From Dyadobacter sp. CY261 (GTDB lineage: Bacteria > Bacteroidota > Bacteroidia > Cytophagales > Spirosomataceae): DNA of 64,000 nucleotides. The DNA lies in NCBI RefSeq assembly GCF_021440085.1, contig NZ_JAKCPW010000004.1:372001-436000 (forward strand), written 5' to 3'. Every line of letters begins with the position of its first letter. Position 1 is the stretch's first letter. A program made the translations under genes and the position numbers. The notes under the pieces were generated by a model. The model was given only the letters and a program-made list of their open reading frames with translations. It was not told the DNA's origin and searched no databases. Shown piece by piece: positions 1 to 8,696 of the stretch.

Positions 1-636
1 TGTCAGCTGCGCAACTTTGTCGGAATAAAGTCCCGCGCAGTTCACAATAAGTTTGGTTTCAAATACCCTCCCGGTGGCAGTTACTACTTCCGAGTGCGTA
101 TTACGATTTTTGACGTTGGTTACTTTTTCGCCAAAACGAATTTCACCATCCAGTTTTCTCACGCATTCCGCATATTTTTCACAAACCGTTTTATAGTCGA
201 TAATGCCGGTATAAGGCACCCAAATCCCTTCCAACCCTTTCACATGTGGTTCAATCTCCTTCATTTCTCCCCCGGAGATCATCCGGTTTCGAACCAAACC
301 ATTCTGATTTCCCCGCTCGAAGAGATTCCGCAGCAACGGCCGCTGTTCCTCTGTAGTTGCAACTACTATTTTTCCACACAAATCATAAGCGACGCCTTCC
401 TTCTCGCAAAAATCAATGAGCATCTGGTACCCTCGGATACAGTTAGTAGCTTTCAGACTACCCGGTTTATAATACAAACCCGAATGGATAACTCCGCTAT
501 TGTGACCGGTCTGGTGTTTGGCCACTTCGTTTTCTTTTTCGAGCAAAAGAACCTTTAAAGAAGGCCGTTGCTCTTTGATCCTGAGGGCCGTCGCGAGGCC
601 TACAATGCCGCCGCCTATGATGGTAATGTCGTACAT
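1..636 (-). CDS. lhgO: L-2-hydroxyglutarate oxidase, 3' end cut by window edge
   Basis: FAD-dependent oxidoreductase of the DAO family that oxidises L-2-hydroxyglutarate to 2-oxoglutarate. The 212 visible codons start MYDITIIGGGIVGLATALRI, a Rossmann FAD-binding GxGxxG. They continue with KHQTGHNSGVIHSGLYYKPG, the motif region typical of LhgO/YgaF. The C-terminal half lies beyond base 1. The ATG is at 634-636, 23 bases after the anmK stop on the same strand, so the two are probably co-transcribed. The N-terminal match is strong. The only realistic alternative is another DAO-family oxidase. Confidence 0.88.
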   Translation of the reverse strand, partial: MYDITIIGGGIVGLATALRIKEQRPSLKVLLLEKENEVAKHQTGHNSGVIHSGLYYKPGSLKATNCIRGYQMLIDFCEKEGVAYDLCGKIVVATTEEQRPLLRNLFERGNQNGLVRNRMISGGEMKEIEPHVKGLEGIWVPYTGIIDYKTVCEKYAECVRKLDGEIRFGEKVTNVKNRNTHSEVVTATGRVFETKLIVNCAGLYSDKVAQLT

Positions 637-659
637 ATTTCAAAAACTCGTTTTCTTAC

Positions 660-1883
660 TTAACCGGGAAAGGAAATTTTCCCCATCGACACACCAGGCA
701 CGCCTTTCCTTTCACCAAAATATGTGCCCTCGCCGGCAATTGCCTCATTAGCCAGAACTGCAAATAAAACCGCTTCCTTGGCATCGCCTGCTACGCCCAG
801 TTCATTAATCAGACGAATATTCAGACCCAACAAATTCCCAATCACTTCCATTAAGACCGGATTATGCGCCCCGCCGCCGCTCGCATAAATTTCAAATGTT
901 TCGCCCTCCGACATTGCGCTACGGATTGCTTCCGAAATCGTTTCGGCGCTGAACCGCGTCAATGTTGCGATAAGATCGGCAGATGAAATTGAAGTTCGGC
1001 CTGACCGCTTTTTAGCCTCCTCAACATAATTAACACTGAAAACCTCCGGGCCGGTAGTTTTAGGAAAAGATTGCACAAAAAACGGCGCGTCTTTCAATGC
1101 ACCGAGCAATGCCTGATCAACAGATCCGCTCGAAGCAATGTTTCCGTTTTCATCAAATGGCTTTCCAAACAACTGGCGCGTAAATGCGTCGATTAATGTA
1201 TTTCCAGGGCCCGTGTCCGTGGTAAAAACTAATGCAGCATCGAGGTTTCCGGGCAGAAATGTAAAGTTGGCAATGCCTCCCATATTCAGCAACACCCTGT
1301 TTTCGCCTTTTTTGGAAAAAAGAAAATAATCACCGTACACCGCGAGCGGTGCACCTTCACCACCGGCCGCAATGTGTTTTTGCCTGAAATCACTGACCGT
1401 TAAAATACCGGTTTTGACGGCAATGTGGTCGCCATCGCCGATTTGCAGGGTTGCATTGGGAAAATTAGGGAGTCCGTGCTGTTTTTGGGGAGCGTGAAAA
1501 ACGGTCTGCCCGTGGCTGGCTATCAGATCTACTTCATTTGTATCGACACCCCATTCCGCCAGACAGCCGAGGATCATTTGCGCGTGTTGCAAGCCAATGA
1601 ATGGGTTGAGCAGGCATAAATGCTGAAAATCGATCTGCCTTTTGGCAAAAATCTCACGCACCGCATTGCGGAAATCATCCTCATAAGAAACTGTTTTGAA
1701 ATGCTCCACTTGCAACGCCGTTTCCGGGCCACTGCCCTGCACATGGCAAAGTGCCACATCGAGGCCGTCGAGCGAGGTTCCTGACATAAGCCCGATTATC
1801 CTTCGTGAGGGCTTCCGGCTCAGCACATAAAGCTTTTCAACGTGTTCTTTCACGGATGGTATTGCTAAAAAACGGGCCAGCAT
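660..1883 (-). CDS. anmK: 1,6-anhydro-N-acetylmuramic acid kinase
   Basis: Phosphorylates and hydrates anhydro-MurNAc released by peptidoglycan turnover to MurNAc-6-phosphate, feeding cell-wall recycling. At 407 aa it is near the family length. Family motifs are GLMSGTSLDGLD (31-42), SHGQTVFH (123-130), NMGGIANFT (200-208), DTGPGN with the catalytic Asp (223-228) and SGGGAHN near the C-terminus. The ATG at 1881-1883 lies in the loop of a strong terminator-like hairpin that follows the upstream PSP1-family gene. Codons 1-6 are encoded by the hairpin arm and its T-tract. A GTG at codon 11 (1851-1853) is an alternative start outside the hairpin. The start is therefore uncertain; the identity is not. 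Confidence 0.93.
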   Translation of the reverse strand: MLARFLAIPSVKEHVEKLYVLSRKPSRRIIGLMSGTSLDGLDVALCHVQGSGPETALQVEHFKTVSYEDDFRNAVREIFAKRQIDFQHLCLLNPFIGLQHAQMILGCLAEWGVDTNEVDLIASHGQTVFHAPQKQHGLPNFPNATLQIGDGDHIAVKTGILTVSDFRQKHIAAGGEGAPLAVYGDYFLFSKKGENRVLLNMGGIANFTFLPGNLDAALVFTTDTGPGNTLIDAFTRQLFGKPFDENGNIASSGSVDQALLGALKDAPFFVQSFPKTTGPEVFSVNYVEEAKKRSGRTSISSADLIATLTRFSAETISEAIRSAMSEGETFEIYASGGGAHNPVLMEVIGNLLGLNIRLINELGVAGDAKEAVLFAVLANEAIAGEGTYFGERKGVPGVSMGKISFPG

Positions 1884-1900
1884 TTGAATGAGCTGGCCCG
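1867..1900 (-). terminator. Intrinsic terminator of the PSP1 gene overlapping the anmK start
   Basis: Nine-base perfect stem CGGGCCAGC/GCTGGCCCG (arms 1892-1900 and 1873-1881) with a 10-base loop. It is followed on the minus strand by six T (1872-1867). It begins 22 bases after the PSP1 stop. The ATG of anmK sits at the loop/3'-arm junction. Confidence 0.85.
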
Positions 1901-1922
1901 ATAGGATTCGATGGAAACTTTT

Positions 1923-3476
1923 TTAACCGTTGTTTTCCCCCTCCGGCTTTGGCCCGGAAGGTTTCTGAGGTCTTCGGTTGTTGTTATTCCGATTGTTCCG
2001 GTTTCCCTCGTTATTGTTATTTGCCCTGTTTTTGGGTATTTCAATAGGATTATTACCCTTGTTCCGGTTTCCTTCGTTGGGATTAGTGCCCTTATTTTTT
2101 GGTTCTTCCCCAGGACTATTGCCGTTGCTTTTAGGTTCTTCTCCCGAATTATTAGCCCTGTTCCGAAGGCCCTGGTTGGGATTGTTGCCCCTGTTCCGAC
2201 CCCCGTCGCCTGGGTTGTTACCTTTGTTCCTTGGTCCCTCGTTCGGATTACTATCCTTGCTCTTCAGCTCGTCGGTGGCATTGTTGCCCGGGTTACTTGG
2301 CCCCTGGTTTTCTGCGCTATTTTCAACGCCGCGGTTCTTTCCCGAACGGCTCTTCTTCTTTTTCTTTTTCTTCTGTTCGTCGCTGTACTTCTTGTCCAGG
2401 TTTTCCAGGTCGCTATTGAGCTTGCCGGGCACCTTGTCGGCGCCTTTCTCGGACTCGGGCGTCAGGATTTCGAGTGATTCGGGGATGATATCCTTTTTGT
2501 TCAGCTCGATAATTTCCAAAACCTTGTCGATAGGCACGGGATACCAGTTGGTGTCCTTATCGAAACCGAACCACATGATTTTCTTGAAAATATCCGTCTT
2601 CTGCAATGTAGCCACACCCTTTTTTGTTTTCAGGGGCGCATCCACTGCCGGGATATCCCGCAAAGCATCGATGTAGGTTTCGAGCTCGTAATTCAGACAA
2701 CATTTCAGCCTTCCGCATTGACCCGAAAGTTTAGCGGGATTGAGTGACAGGTTCTGATAACGCGCCGCCGCAGTTGAAATGTTCTTGAAATCGGTGAGCC
2801 AGGTGGAGCAGCAAAGCTCGCGTCCGCAGGAACCCAGTCCGCCTAAACGGCTCGCCTCCTGCCGCAGGCTGATTTGCCGCATTTCGATCCGCACCTTGAA
2901 CTCCGAAGCCAGCGATTTGATCAGCTCCCGGAAATCGACACGTTCTTCGGACGAGTAATAAAAAGTCGTCTTGGTATTGTCGGCCTGATATTCTACGTCT
3001 GAAAGCTTCATATTGAGCTTCATCTCGCGGATAATCTCGCGCGTGCGGTACAGCGTGGGCATCTCGCGCGCCATCGCCTGCGTGTACTTTTCAAGGTCCT
3101 TCTCGCTTGCGACGCGATAGATCACGTGCAGGTCGTCGTTCATCTGGATGCTTTTGCGCTTCATCTGAAGGCGCACGAGTTCTCCTTGCAACGATACCGT
3201 TCCAATATGCTGGCCCGAAGCCATTTCACAGACCACAAAGTCGCCTGTAATAAATTCCAGCTGATTTATATTCCGGAAATATTCCTTTCTGCCTCCTTTG
3301 AACTTGACTTCGATTACGTCAAAACGTTGTCCCGACGGCACGTCCATGTGACTTAGCCAGTCGAACACATTCATTTTATTGCATCCGCCTGTTCCGCAGC
3401 TTCCTTTACTTCCACACCCGGCGACGGCCGTACCGCTAGTACCGCAGCCCCCGGATGAACATGATCCACATCCCAT
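1923..3476 (-). CDS. PSP1 C-terminal domain protein (RicT/YaaT-like) with repetitive Asn-rich tail
   Basis: 517 aa. The N-terminus (1-33) is rich in Cys and Gly. Residues about 45-340 form a PSP1/YaaT-type domain with conserved cysteines in GSCGRELCC (215-223) and SGQCGRLKCC (251-260). In Firmicutes RicT works with RicA/RicF, binds Fe-S clusters and tunes RNase Y-dependent mRNA processing; whether that holds here is unknown. A polylysine run (369-375) leads into a low-complexity tail. Residues 409-496 of the tail are exactly eight 11-residue units of the pattern NNPxxGxRNxx. The gene is 15 bases after purD and ends in a strong terminator. The core assignment is firm, the role inferred. Confidence 0.85.
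   Translation of the reverse strand: MGCGSCSSGGCGTSGTAVAGCGSKGSCGTGGCNKMNVFDWLSHMDVPSGQRFDVIEVKFKGGRKEYFRNINQLEFITGDFVVCEMASGQHIGTVSLQGELVRLQMKRKSIQMNDDLHVIYRVASEKDLEKYTQAMAREMPTLYRTREIIREMKLNMKLSDVEYQADNTKTTFYYSSEERVDFRELIKSLASEFKVRIEMRQISLRQEASRLGGLGSCGRELCCSTWLTDFKNISTAAARYQNLSLNPAKLSGQCGRLKCCLNYELETYIDALRDIPAVDAPLKTKKGVATLQKTDIFKKIMWFGFDKDTNWYPVPIDKVLEIIELNKKDIIPESLEILTPESEKGADKVPGKLNSDLENLDKKYSDEQKKKKKKKSRSGKNRGVENSAENQGPSNPGNNATDELKSKDSNPNEGPRNKGNNPGDGGRNRGNNPNQGLRNRANNSGEEPKSNGNSPGEEPKNKGTNPNEGNRNKGNNPIEIPKNRANNNNEGNRNNRNNNNRRPQKPSGPKPEGENNG
1989..2252 (-). repeat. In-frame 33-bp tandem repeat, eight copies
   Basis: 264 bp encode eight consecutive 11-residue units, for example NNPGDGGRNRG, NNPNQGLRNRA and NSPGEEPKNKG, with no length variation between units. 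The repeats lie wholly in the C-terminal tail of the PSP1-family protein and look like a coding minisatellite that has diverged in sequence but kept its period. Confidence 0.8.
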
Positions 3477-3491
3477 AATTACTCCGCTTCA

Positions 3492-4781
3492 TCAATCGTT
3501 ATAACGAATTAAATCCACGCCAATATCGTGCCGGAAATATTTCCCTTCATATTGCACCACTTGTGCAGCCCGCTGTGACTTATGCACGGCGTTTTCAAGG
3601 GAATTGGCAAGGCCTGTCAATGCCATTACCCTTCCTCCGTTCGTCACGACTTCGGCGTTTCCATTAAAAGTGGTACCTGCATGGAATACATGCACATCCT
3701 CCACTTTATCTGTTCCCGAAATCACTTTTCCTTTTTCATAATCCTCGGGATAACCGCCGGATACCACAACTGTCGTAACGGCTACCTGCGGCGAAATCTG
3801 CAATTCGAAATCATGCAGGGTACCCTTCGCCGTCGACGCCATCAGCATCGCAAAATCCGACTGGATACGCGGGATTACTACTTCCGTTTCGGGATCGCCC
3901 ATACGGACGTTGTATTCAATCACATAAGGCTCGCCTTTGATGTTCATTAAACCGATGAAGATAAAGCCTACATATTTGATGCCTTCGCTTTGCAGCCCAT
4001 GCAATGTAGGTTTTACAACCTTCTCTTCAACCTTTCTTATGAAATTCGCGTCTGCGAACGTTACCGGCGACACCGCGCCCATTCCGCCCGTATTCAGGCC
4101 CGTATCACTCTCGCCGATACGCTTGTAATCCTTCGCTTCGGGCAGGATTTTATAATGCTCACCATCACTAAGCACAAAAACCGACAATTCTATCCCTTTT
4201 AGAAATTGTTCGACTACAACTTTATTACCTGCCTTACCGAATTTACCATCCACCAACATTTCTTTGAAAGCCTGTATCGCTTCGGAATGCTTCTCTGCGA
4301 TGATCACCCCTTTTCCGGCAGCGAGTCCGTCGGCTTTAAGAACGATCGGTAGTGAATGGTTTTCAAGGTATTCCAAACCAATTGCCAGTTCATTGGCGGT
4401 GAAAGTCCGCGAAGCGGCGGTTGGAATGCCGTATTTTTGCATAAACTGCTTCGAAAAATCCTTGCTTCCTTCGAGTTGCGCACCCGCCTTATCCGGCCCG
4501 ATAATACGCACTTTGGCAAGATCTTCGCGGCCGCCGAAATAATCGACCACCCCGTTCACCAGCGGTTCTTCGGGACCTACGATCACGAGTTCGATGCTAT
4601 TTTCAATTACCGCGTTGGCAATGGAGTCAAAATCGTTGTAAGAAATGGATAGGTTCGTTGCCACACTTGCAGTCCCGGCGTTTCCAGGAGCCATAAACAA
4701 TGTATCGCAAAGAGGGCTTTGGGCTATTTTCCAGGCAAAAGCATGTTCTCTTCCACCTGATCCCAAGATGAGTATGTTCAT
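3492..4781 (-). CDS. purD: Phosphoribosylamine-glycine ligase
   Basis: Second step of de novo purine synthesis: ATP-dependent joining of glycine to phosphoribosylamine to give GAR. At 429 aa it has the normal GARS length. The N-terminal domain begins MNILILGSGGREHA. The ATP-grasp region carries KADGLAAGKGV (149-159), NTGGMGAVSP (230-239) and the GARS signature RMGDPETEV (293-301). A TATTTTTG -7 element lies 16 bases upstream of the ATG. The PSP1-family gene follows after 15 bases and is probably in the same transcript. Confidence 0.97.
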   Translation of the reverse strand: MNILILGSGGREHAFAWKIAQSPLCDTLFMAPGNAGTASVATNLSISYNDFDSIANAVIENSIELVIVGPEEPLVNGVVDYFGGREDLAKVRIIGPDKAGAQLEGSKDFSKQFMQKYGIPTAASRTFTANELAIGLEYLENHSLPIVLKADGLAAGKGVIIAEKHSEAIQAFKEMLVDGKFGKAGNKVVVEQFLKGIELSVFVLSDGEHYKILPEAKDYKRIGESDTGLNTGGMGAVSPVTFADANFIRKVEEKVVKPTLHGLQSEGIKYVGFIFIGLMNIKGEPYVIEYNVRMGDPETEVVIPRIQSDFAMLMASTAKGTLHDFELQISPQVAVTTVVVSGGYPEDYEKGKVISGTDKVEDVHVFHAGTTFNGNAEVVTNGGRVMALTGLANSLENAVHKSQRAAQVVQYEGKYFRHDIGVDLIRYND

Positions 4782-4797
4782 AAGAGGTTTTAAAATT

Positions 4798-4805
4798 CAA
4801 AAATA
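4798..4805 (-). promoter_or_regulatory. Candidate purD -7 promoter element
   Basis: TATTTTTG on the minus strand matches the Bacteroidota -7 consensus TAnnTTTG and ends 16 bases before the purD ATG. No good -33 TTTG is visible. Confidence 0.5.
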
Positions 4806-4836
4806 CTGATGATCCGGCAAGTATGCCGACAGGGTG

Positions 4837-7044
4837 CTAGTTGGCCAGCTCAGACAAAAATTTGATTCGCATGAGCCGTAATTCTTCTTCACTCACCTCC
4901 TCACCGTCAAATTCATTCAGCGCGGTTGAAATGTTGTCGGTTTCGGCGGTCATAAAATAATCGTAAATGTCCCTCTGCCGCTCGCGGTCAATCACCTGAT
5001 TAATATAATAATCCAGGTTCAATTTTGTACCCGAGTAGCAAATATGTTCAACTTCCTCGATCACATCGGCCAGCGCAAGGTCTTTCACCTCCGCGATCTC
5101 GTCGAGGCTGACTTTTCTGTCGACCTGCTGGATGATGAAAATTTTGATTTTGGACTTGTTGACGGTCGATTTGATCACCACGTCCTTGGCCGTCTCGATC
5201 TCATTCTCTTCCACATAACGGGAAATCAGTTCGATAAACTGTCGACCAAACTTCTGCACCTTACCCATTCCAACGCCATTGATCTGCGCCATTTCCTGCT
5301 GGGTGGTAGGGTAAGTGGTGGCCATTTCCTCCATCGACGGATCCTGGAAGATCACATAAGGCGGCAGGTTCTTTTCTTTAGCGACTTTCTTGCGCAATGC
5401 TTTGAGCATTCCGAGCAATGCCTCGTCGTAAGCATGCGCGTTTCCGTTCACGGAATCCTTATCGTCGTCTTCGGATTTCACTTCTTCCTCTTCGAAGTTA
5501 TGATCCTTGTGAAGCGTAACCGGGTAAGGGTCGTTGAGGTATTTTGCGCCTTTTTCTCCTAGTTTGACAATCCCGTAATTCTCGATGTCCTTCTCGAGGT
5601 AACCAAAAATCACCAGCTGACGGATCGCAGACACCCAATATTCACGCAATTCATTTATTTCCAGGCCTTTCCCGTAAACTTCCAGTTGGTCGTGCTCATA
5701 GCTTTTTACATACTGGTTATCGGTGGCGGTGAGAAGGTCGGCAATATGATCTGCATCGAAACGCTGCTCGGTGAGCATGACCGATTTGAGGATCAGGATA
5801 ACATCCTCCTGGACTTTGACTTTTTCGGTTGGTTTTTTACAGTTGTCGCAGTAACCGCAATCTTTTTCGAAATACTCCCCGAAATAGCTCAGCAATTGTC
5901 GGCGGCGGCAAACCCCCAATGTCGAATAGGCGACCATTTCATTCAGCAAATGGCGGGCATTATCGCGTTCGGTAACAGTTTTGTCTTTATTGAACTTTTC
6001 CAGCTTCTGGATGTCCTCGTAGCTGTAAAACATCAGACAATTACCTTCCAGCCCATCGCGACCGGCGCGGCCTGTCTCCTGGTAATAACCTTCGAGCGAC
6101 TTGGGCACGTCGTAGTGGATTACAAAACGTACATCCGGCTTGTCGATACCCATCCCGAATGCGATGGTCGCCACAATTACGTCGCATTCTTCATTCAGAA
6201 ACGCGTCCTGATTTGACATCCGCGTGCCGGCGTCCAGCCCTGCGTGATACGGTAATGCACGTACGTCGTTGACATTCAGCAGCTCGGCCACCTCTTCCAC
6301 TGTTTTTCTACTCAGGCAATATACGATTCCGGATTTGCCTTTGTTGTTGCGGATGTAGCGGATCAGTTGCTTCTTAACGTCTTTTTTAGGACGGATTTCG
6401 TAGTAAAGATTTTTTCGGTTAAATGAGGACTTAAACGTTTCGGCCTCCTCCATTTGCAGGTTTTTGCGGATATCCTGCTGCACTTTGGGCGTTGCGGTGG
6501 CCGTGAGCGCAATAATAGGTAGCCTGCCGATATTCTCGATTATACCGTAAATCCGACGGTATTCGGGTCGGAAATCGTGGCCCCATTCGGAAATACAGTG
6601 CGCTTCATCAATGGCGACGAAAGAGATTTTTACCCTTTTAAGAAAATCGAGATTATCTTCTTTTGTGAGTGATTCCGGAGCAATGTAGAGCAGTTTAAGG
6701 CTTCCATCGAGCGCGTCGGACTTTACACGCGTCATTTCCGCCTTTGTAAGCGTGGAATTCAGGAATTGTGCATTGATACCGAACGCAGTAAGCTGGTCGA
6801 CCTGGTTTTTCATCAGAGCGATCAGGGGGGAAATGACGATAGTCAATCCCTCGCTGACGAGTGCAGGAAGCTGGTAGCAGAGTGACTTACCTGCGCCCGT
6901 AGGCATGATCACGAATGTATTCTTACCTAAAAGGATATTTTGTATGATAACTTCCTGATCTCCTCGGAATTGACTGTATCCAAATATTTCTTTAAGCTTC
7001 CCTTTCAATGTGTCGTTAATGACTTTCTCAACCTGCTGTACCAT
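4837..7044 (-). CDS. recQ: ATP-dependent DNA helicase RecQ
   Basis: 3'-5' superfamily 2 helicase for recombination and fork repair. Residues show the RecQ FRxDQ motif 0 (26-30), Walker A MPTGAGKS (47-54), DEAHC (146-150) and the aromatic-rich loop ISEWGHDFRPEY (151-162). A zinc-binding Cys cluster ending CGYCDNC (about 394-400), an RQC winged helix and an HRDC domain (about 530-610) follow. At 735 aa it is longer than E. coli RecQ (about 610) because of an extra C-terminal helical region after HRDC, as in other Bacteroidota RecQ proteins. It is divergent from kdsD with 92 bases between the starts. Confidence 0.97.
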   Translation of the reverse strand: MVQQVEKVINDTLKGKLKEIFGYSQFRGDQEVIIQNILLGKNTFVIMPTGAGKSLCYQLPALVSEGLTIVISPLIALMKNQVDQLTAFGINAQFLNSTLTKAEMTRVKSDALDGSLKLLYIAPESLTKEDNLDFLKRVKISFVAIDEAHCISEWGHDFRPEYRRIYGIIENIGRLPIIALTATATPKVQQDIRKNLQMEEAETFKSSFNRKNLYYEIRPKKDVKKQLIRYIRNNKGKSGIVYCLSRKTVEEVAELLNVNDVRALPYHAGLDAGTRMSNQDAFLNEECDVIVATIAFGMGIDKPDVRFVIHYDVPKSLEGYYQETGRAGRDGLEGNCLMFYSYEDIQKLEKFNKDKTVTERDNARHLLNEMVAYSTLGVCRRRQLLSYFGEYFEKDCGYCDNCKKPTEKVKVQEDVILILKSVMLTEQRFDADHIADLLTATDNQYVKSYEHDQLEVYGKGLEINELREYWVSAIRQLVIFGYLEKDIENYGIVKLGEKGAKYLNDPYPVTLHKDHNFEEEEVKSEDDDKDSVNGNAHAYDEALLGMLKALRKKVAKEKNLPPYVIFQDPSMEEMATTYPTTQQEMAQINGVGMGKVQKFGRQFIELISRYVEENEIETAKDVVIKSTVNKSKIKIFIIQQVDRKVSLDEIAEVKDLALADVIEEVEHICYSGTKLNLDYYINQVIDRERQRDIYDYFMTAETDNISTALNEFDGEEVSEEELRLMRIKFLSELAN

Positions 7045-7078
7045 ACTCTGTTCACAAAATGGTTATTCCAAACTTCCC

Positions 7079-7086
7079 TATCTTTG
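7079..7086 (+). promoter_or_regulatory. Candidate kdsD -7 promoter element
   Basis: TATCTTTG fits TAnnTTTG and lies 50 bases upstream of the TTG start of kdsD in the recQ-kdsD divergent gap. No clear -33 element. Confidence 0.5.
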
Positions 7087-7136
7087 CGCTTTGAAATAAA
7101 TAATGACTTTTTGTCGCTCTAAACTGTGTTTCAGAT

Positions 7137-8111
7137 TTGAAATTAATAAAAAATATTCAGTCAACCGCAAAAGAAGTATTACGTCAGGAGGCGGAAGCAG
7201 TACGCAATCTGATTGAATTGATTGACGACGAATTTGAAAAGTGCGTATATGCCATTTTGCATGCCGGAGGGCGGGTTGTCGTCTCTGGCGTGGGTAAAAG
7301 TGCCATTGTCGGGCAAAAAATCGTAGCTACTTTGAACTCCACCGGCACACCAGCATTGTTTATGCATGCCGCAGACGCCATTCACGGCGATCTGGGCATG
7401 ATCCAGGACAACGACGTGGTGCTCGTGATTTCCAAAAGTGGTGATACACCGGAGATCAAAGTATTAGTGCCCCTCCTCAAAAGGACCGGTGTCACAATGA
7501 TTGCAATGGTAAGTAACAAAGATTCTTATCTCGCTAAAAACTGCATTCTGACGCTCCATGCACACGCTCCGACGGAGGCCGACCCACTCAATCTGGCGCC
7601 TACCACGAGTACTTCCGTAACAATGGCCCTCGGCGACGCGCTTGCAATATGCCTGCTCGAAGCACGTGGCTTTACGCATGACGATTTTGCACGTTACCAT
7701 CCCGGCGGTTCGCTTGGGAAACGGCTCTACCTGAAAGTATGCGACATTTACCCGCATAATGCGCTGCCAACCGTGCATGATCAGGCCACTTTACAGGAAG
7801 TTATTCTGGAAATGACTTCAAAAAGACTGGGCGCGACGGCGGTTGTGCACGAAAATGGGCAAATGGCTGGTATTATTACCGATGGCGACCTCCGTAGAAT
7901 GCTAAAAACTTACGGTGCAGCAGGGCTGCTTGATCTCAAAGCCTGCGATATCATGACCCAATCGCCGATTACGGTTTCTCCCGACGAATATGCGGTGAAT
8001 GCACTGGAAGTAATGCAGTCGAAAAGCATTACGCAGGTGGTGGTGGTAGAAGATGGCAAAGCACTGGGCTTTGTGCATTTGCACGATTTGCTGCGGGAGG
8101 GATTGGTGTAA
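7137..8111 (+). CDS. kdsD: D-arabinose 5-phosphate isomerase (KpsF/GutQ family)
   Basis: Converts ribulose 5-phosphate to arabinose 5-phosphate, the precursor of KDO for LPS. The 324 aa contain an N-terminal SIS domain (about 30-180, with GVGKSAIVGQK and SKSGDTPE) and a C-terminal CBS pair (about 205-324, with ITDGDLRR). The family phrase RYHPGGSLGKRL joins the two halves. The start codon is TTG at 7137; no in-frame ATG is close by and the encoded N-terminus fits the family. A -7 element lies 50 bases upstream. It appears monocistronic. Confidence 0.94.
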   Translation: MKLIKNIQSTAKEVLRQEAEAVRNLIELIDDEFEKCVYAILHAGGRVVVSGVGKSAIVGQKIVATLNSTGTPALFMHAADAIHGDLGMIQDNDVVLVISKSGDTPEIKVLVPLLKRTGVTMIAMVSNKDSYLAKNCILTLHAHAPTEADPLNLAPTTSTSVTMALGDALAICLLEARGFTHDDFARYHPGGSLGKRLYLKVCDIYPHNALPTVHDQATLQEVILEMTSKRLGATAVVHENGQMAGIITDGDLRRMLKTYGAAGLLDLKACDIMTQSPITVSPDEYAVNALEVMQSKSITQVVVVEDGKALGFVHLHDLLREGLV

Positions 8112-8137
8112 AAAAAGACAGGCTTAACGACCTGTCT
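8110..8137 (-). terminator. Intrinsic terminator of the DUF4293 gene
   Basis: AGACAGG (8116-8122) pairs with CCTGTCT (8131-8137). On the minus strand the hairpin is followed by a T-run (complement of 8110-8116). It sits between the convergent kdsD and DUF4293 genes. Confidence 0.7.
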
Positions 8138-8149
8138 CCTCTTACATTG

Positions 8150-8626
8150 TTATCTGAACCTTTTCGATTGCTGCACCTCACGCTCGTCCTTTCGGATGAA
8201 ACGGTTCGCAAACACATTGGCTAGCATAGCACCAACCAGTCCGAAAAAGCCAATATCGTATTTTCCGGCTAGCTGGGGGTCGAATAACTTGGCTGTCTGG
8301 TAAAAAGTAAAGTAAATAATCAGACCCATTGTGACGGTCATCAGGATTGAGTTCACGGCACATAATGCCGATTGCAGCACGCGGTTTTTGTACTGCATGA
8401 TTGCGTAAGCCGCCACTGCGGCGGTAAGAATCGCCAACACTACGAAATAATATACCGGCTTATCATTGGATTGCACTTCGTTGATCTGATGATGCAGCCT
8501 CAAGGCCGTCAGGTCTGCACTTTGTCCTCCCGCAATCGCTACTTTCGACCAGATTGGAAATGCGAGGAAAATACCCATTCCTATGATCACTATCGCGAGA
8601 AAAATGGTTTGAATACGTTGTAACAT
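8150..8626 (-). CDS. DUF4293 four-helix membrane protein
   Basis: 158-aa integral membrane protein. It starts MLQRIQTIFLAIVIIG, a typical DUF4293 N-terminus. Four hydrophobic segments are visible at about 6-26, 60-77, 84-107 and 122-140. A basic, charged tail (residues about 142-158) is probably cytoplasmic. The family is restricted to Bacteroidota and has no assigned function. It lies 70 bases downstream of rimO on the same strand and has its own terminator. Confidence 0.8.
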   Translation of the reverse strand: MLQRIQTIFLAIVIIGMGIFLAFPIWSKVAIAGGQSADLTALRLHHQINEVQSNDKPVYYFVVLAILTAAVAAYAIMQYKNRVLQSALCAVNSILMTVTMGLIIYFTFYQTAKLFDPQLAGKYDIGFFGLVGAMLANVFANRFIRKDEREVQQSKRFR

Positions 8627-8696
8627 GCTTTTTTAAAATTATTCTTTTCAAATGATAGGCAAATTTAGGCAATGCAACCGTTCCCCGGAAATCGCA

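Noticed and set aside
1911-2477. A 188-codon plus-strand frame and a 232-codon frame (1978-2676), hydrophobic and Leu/Pro-rich
   Set aside because: They are complements of the repetitive tail of the PSP1-family gene; the repeat keeps several frames open. No start signal or family match.
5044-6216. Two frames of 172 and 176 codons antisense to recQ
   Set aside because: recQ is intact across the region; antisense products are unsupported.
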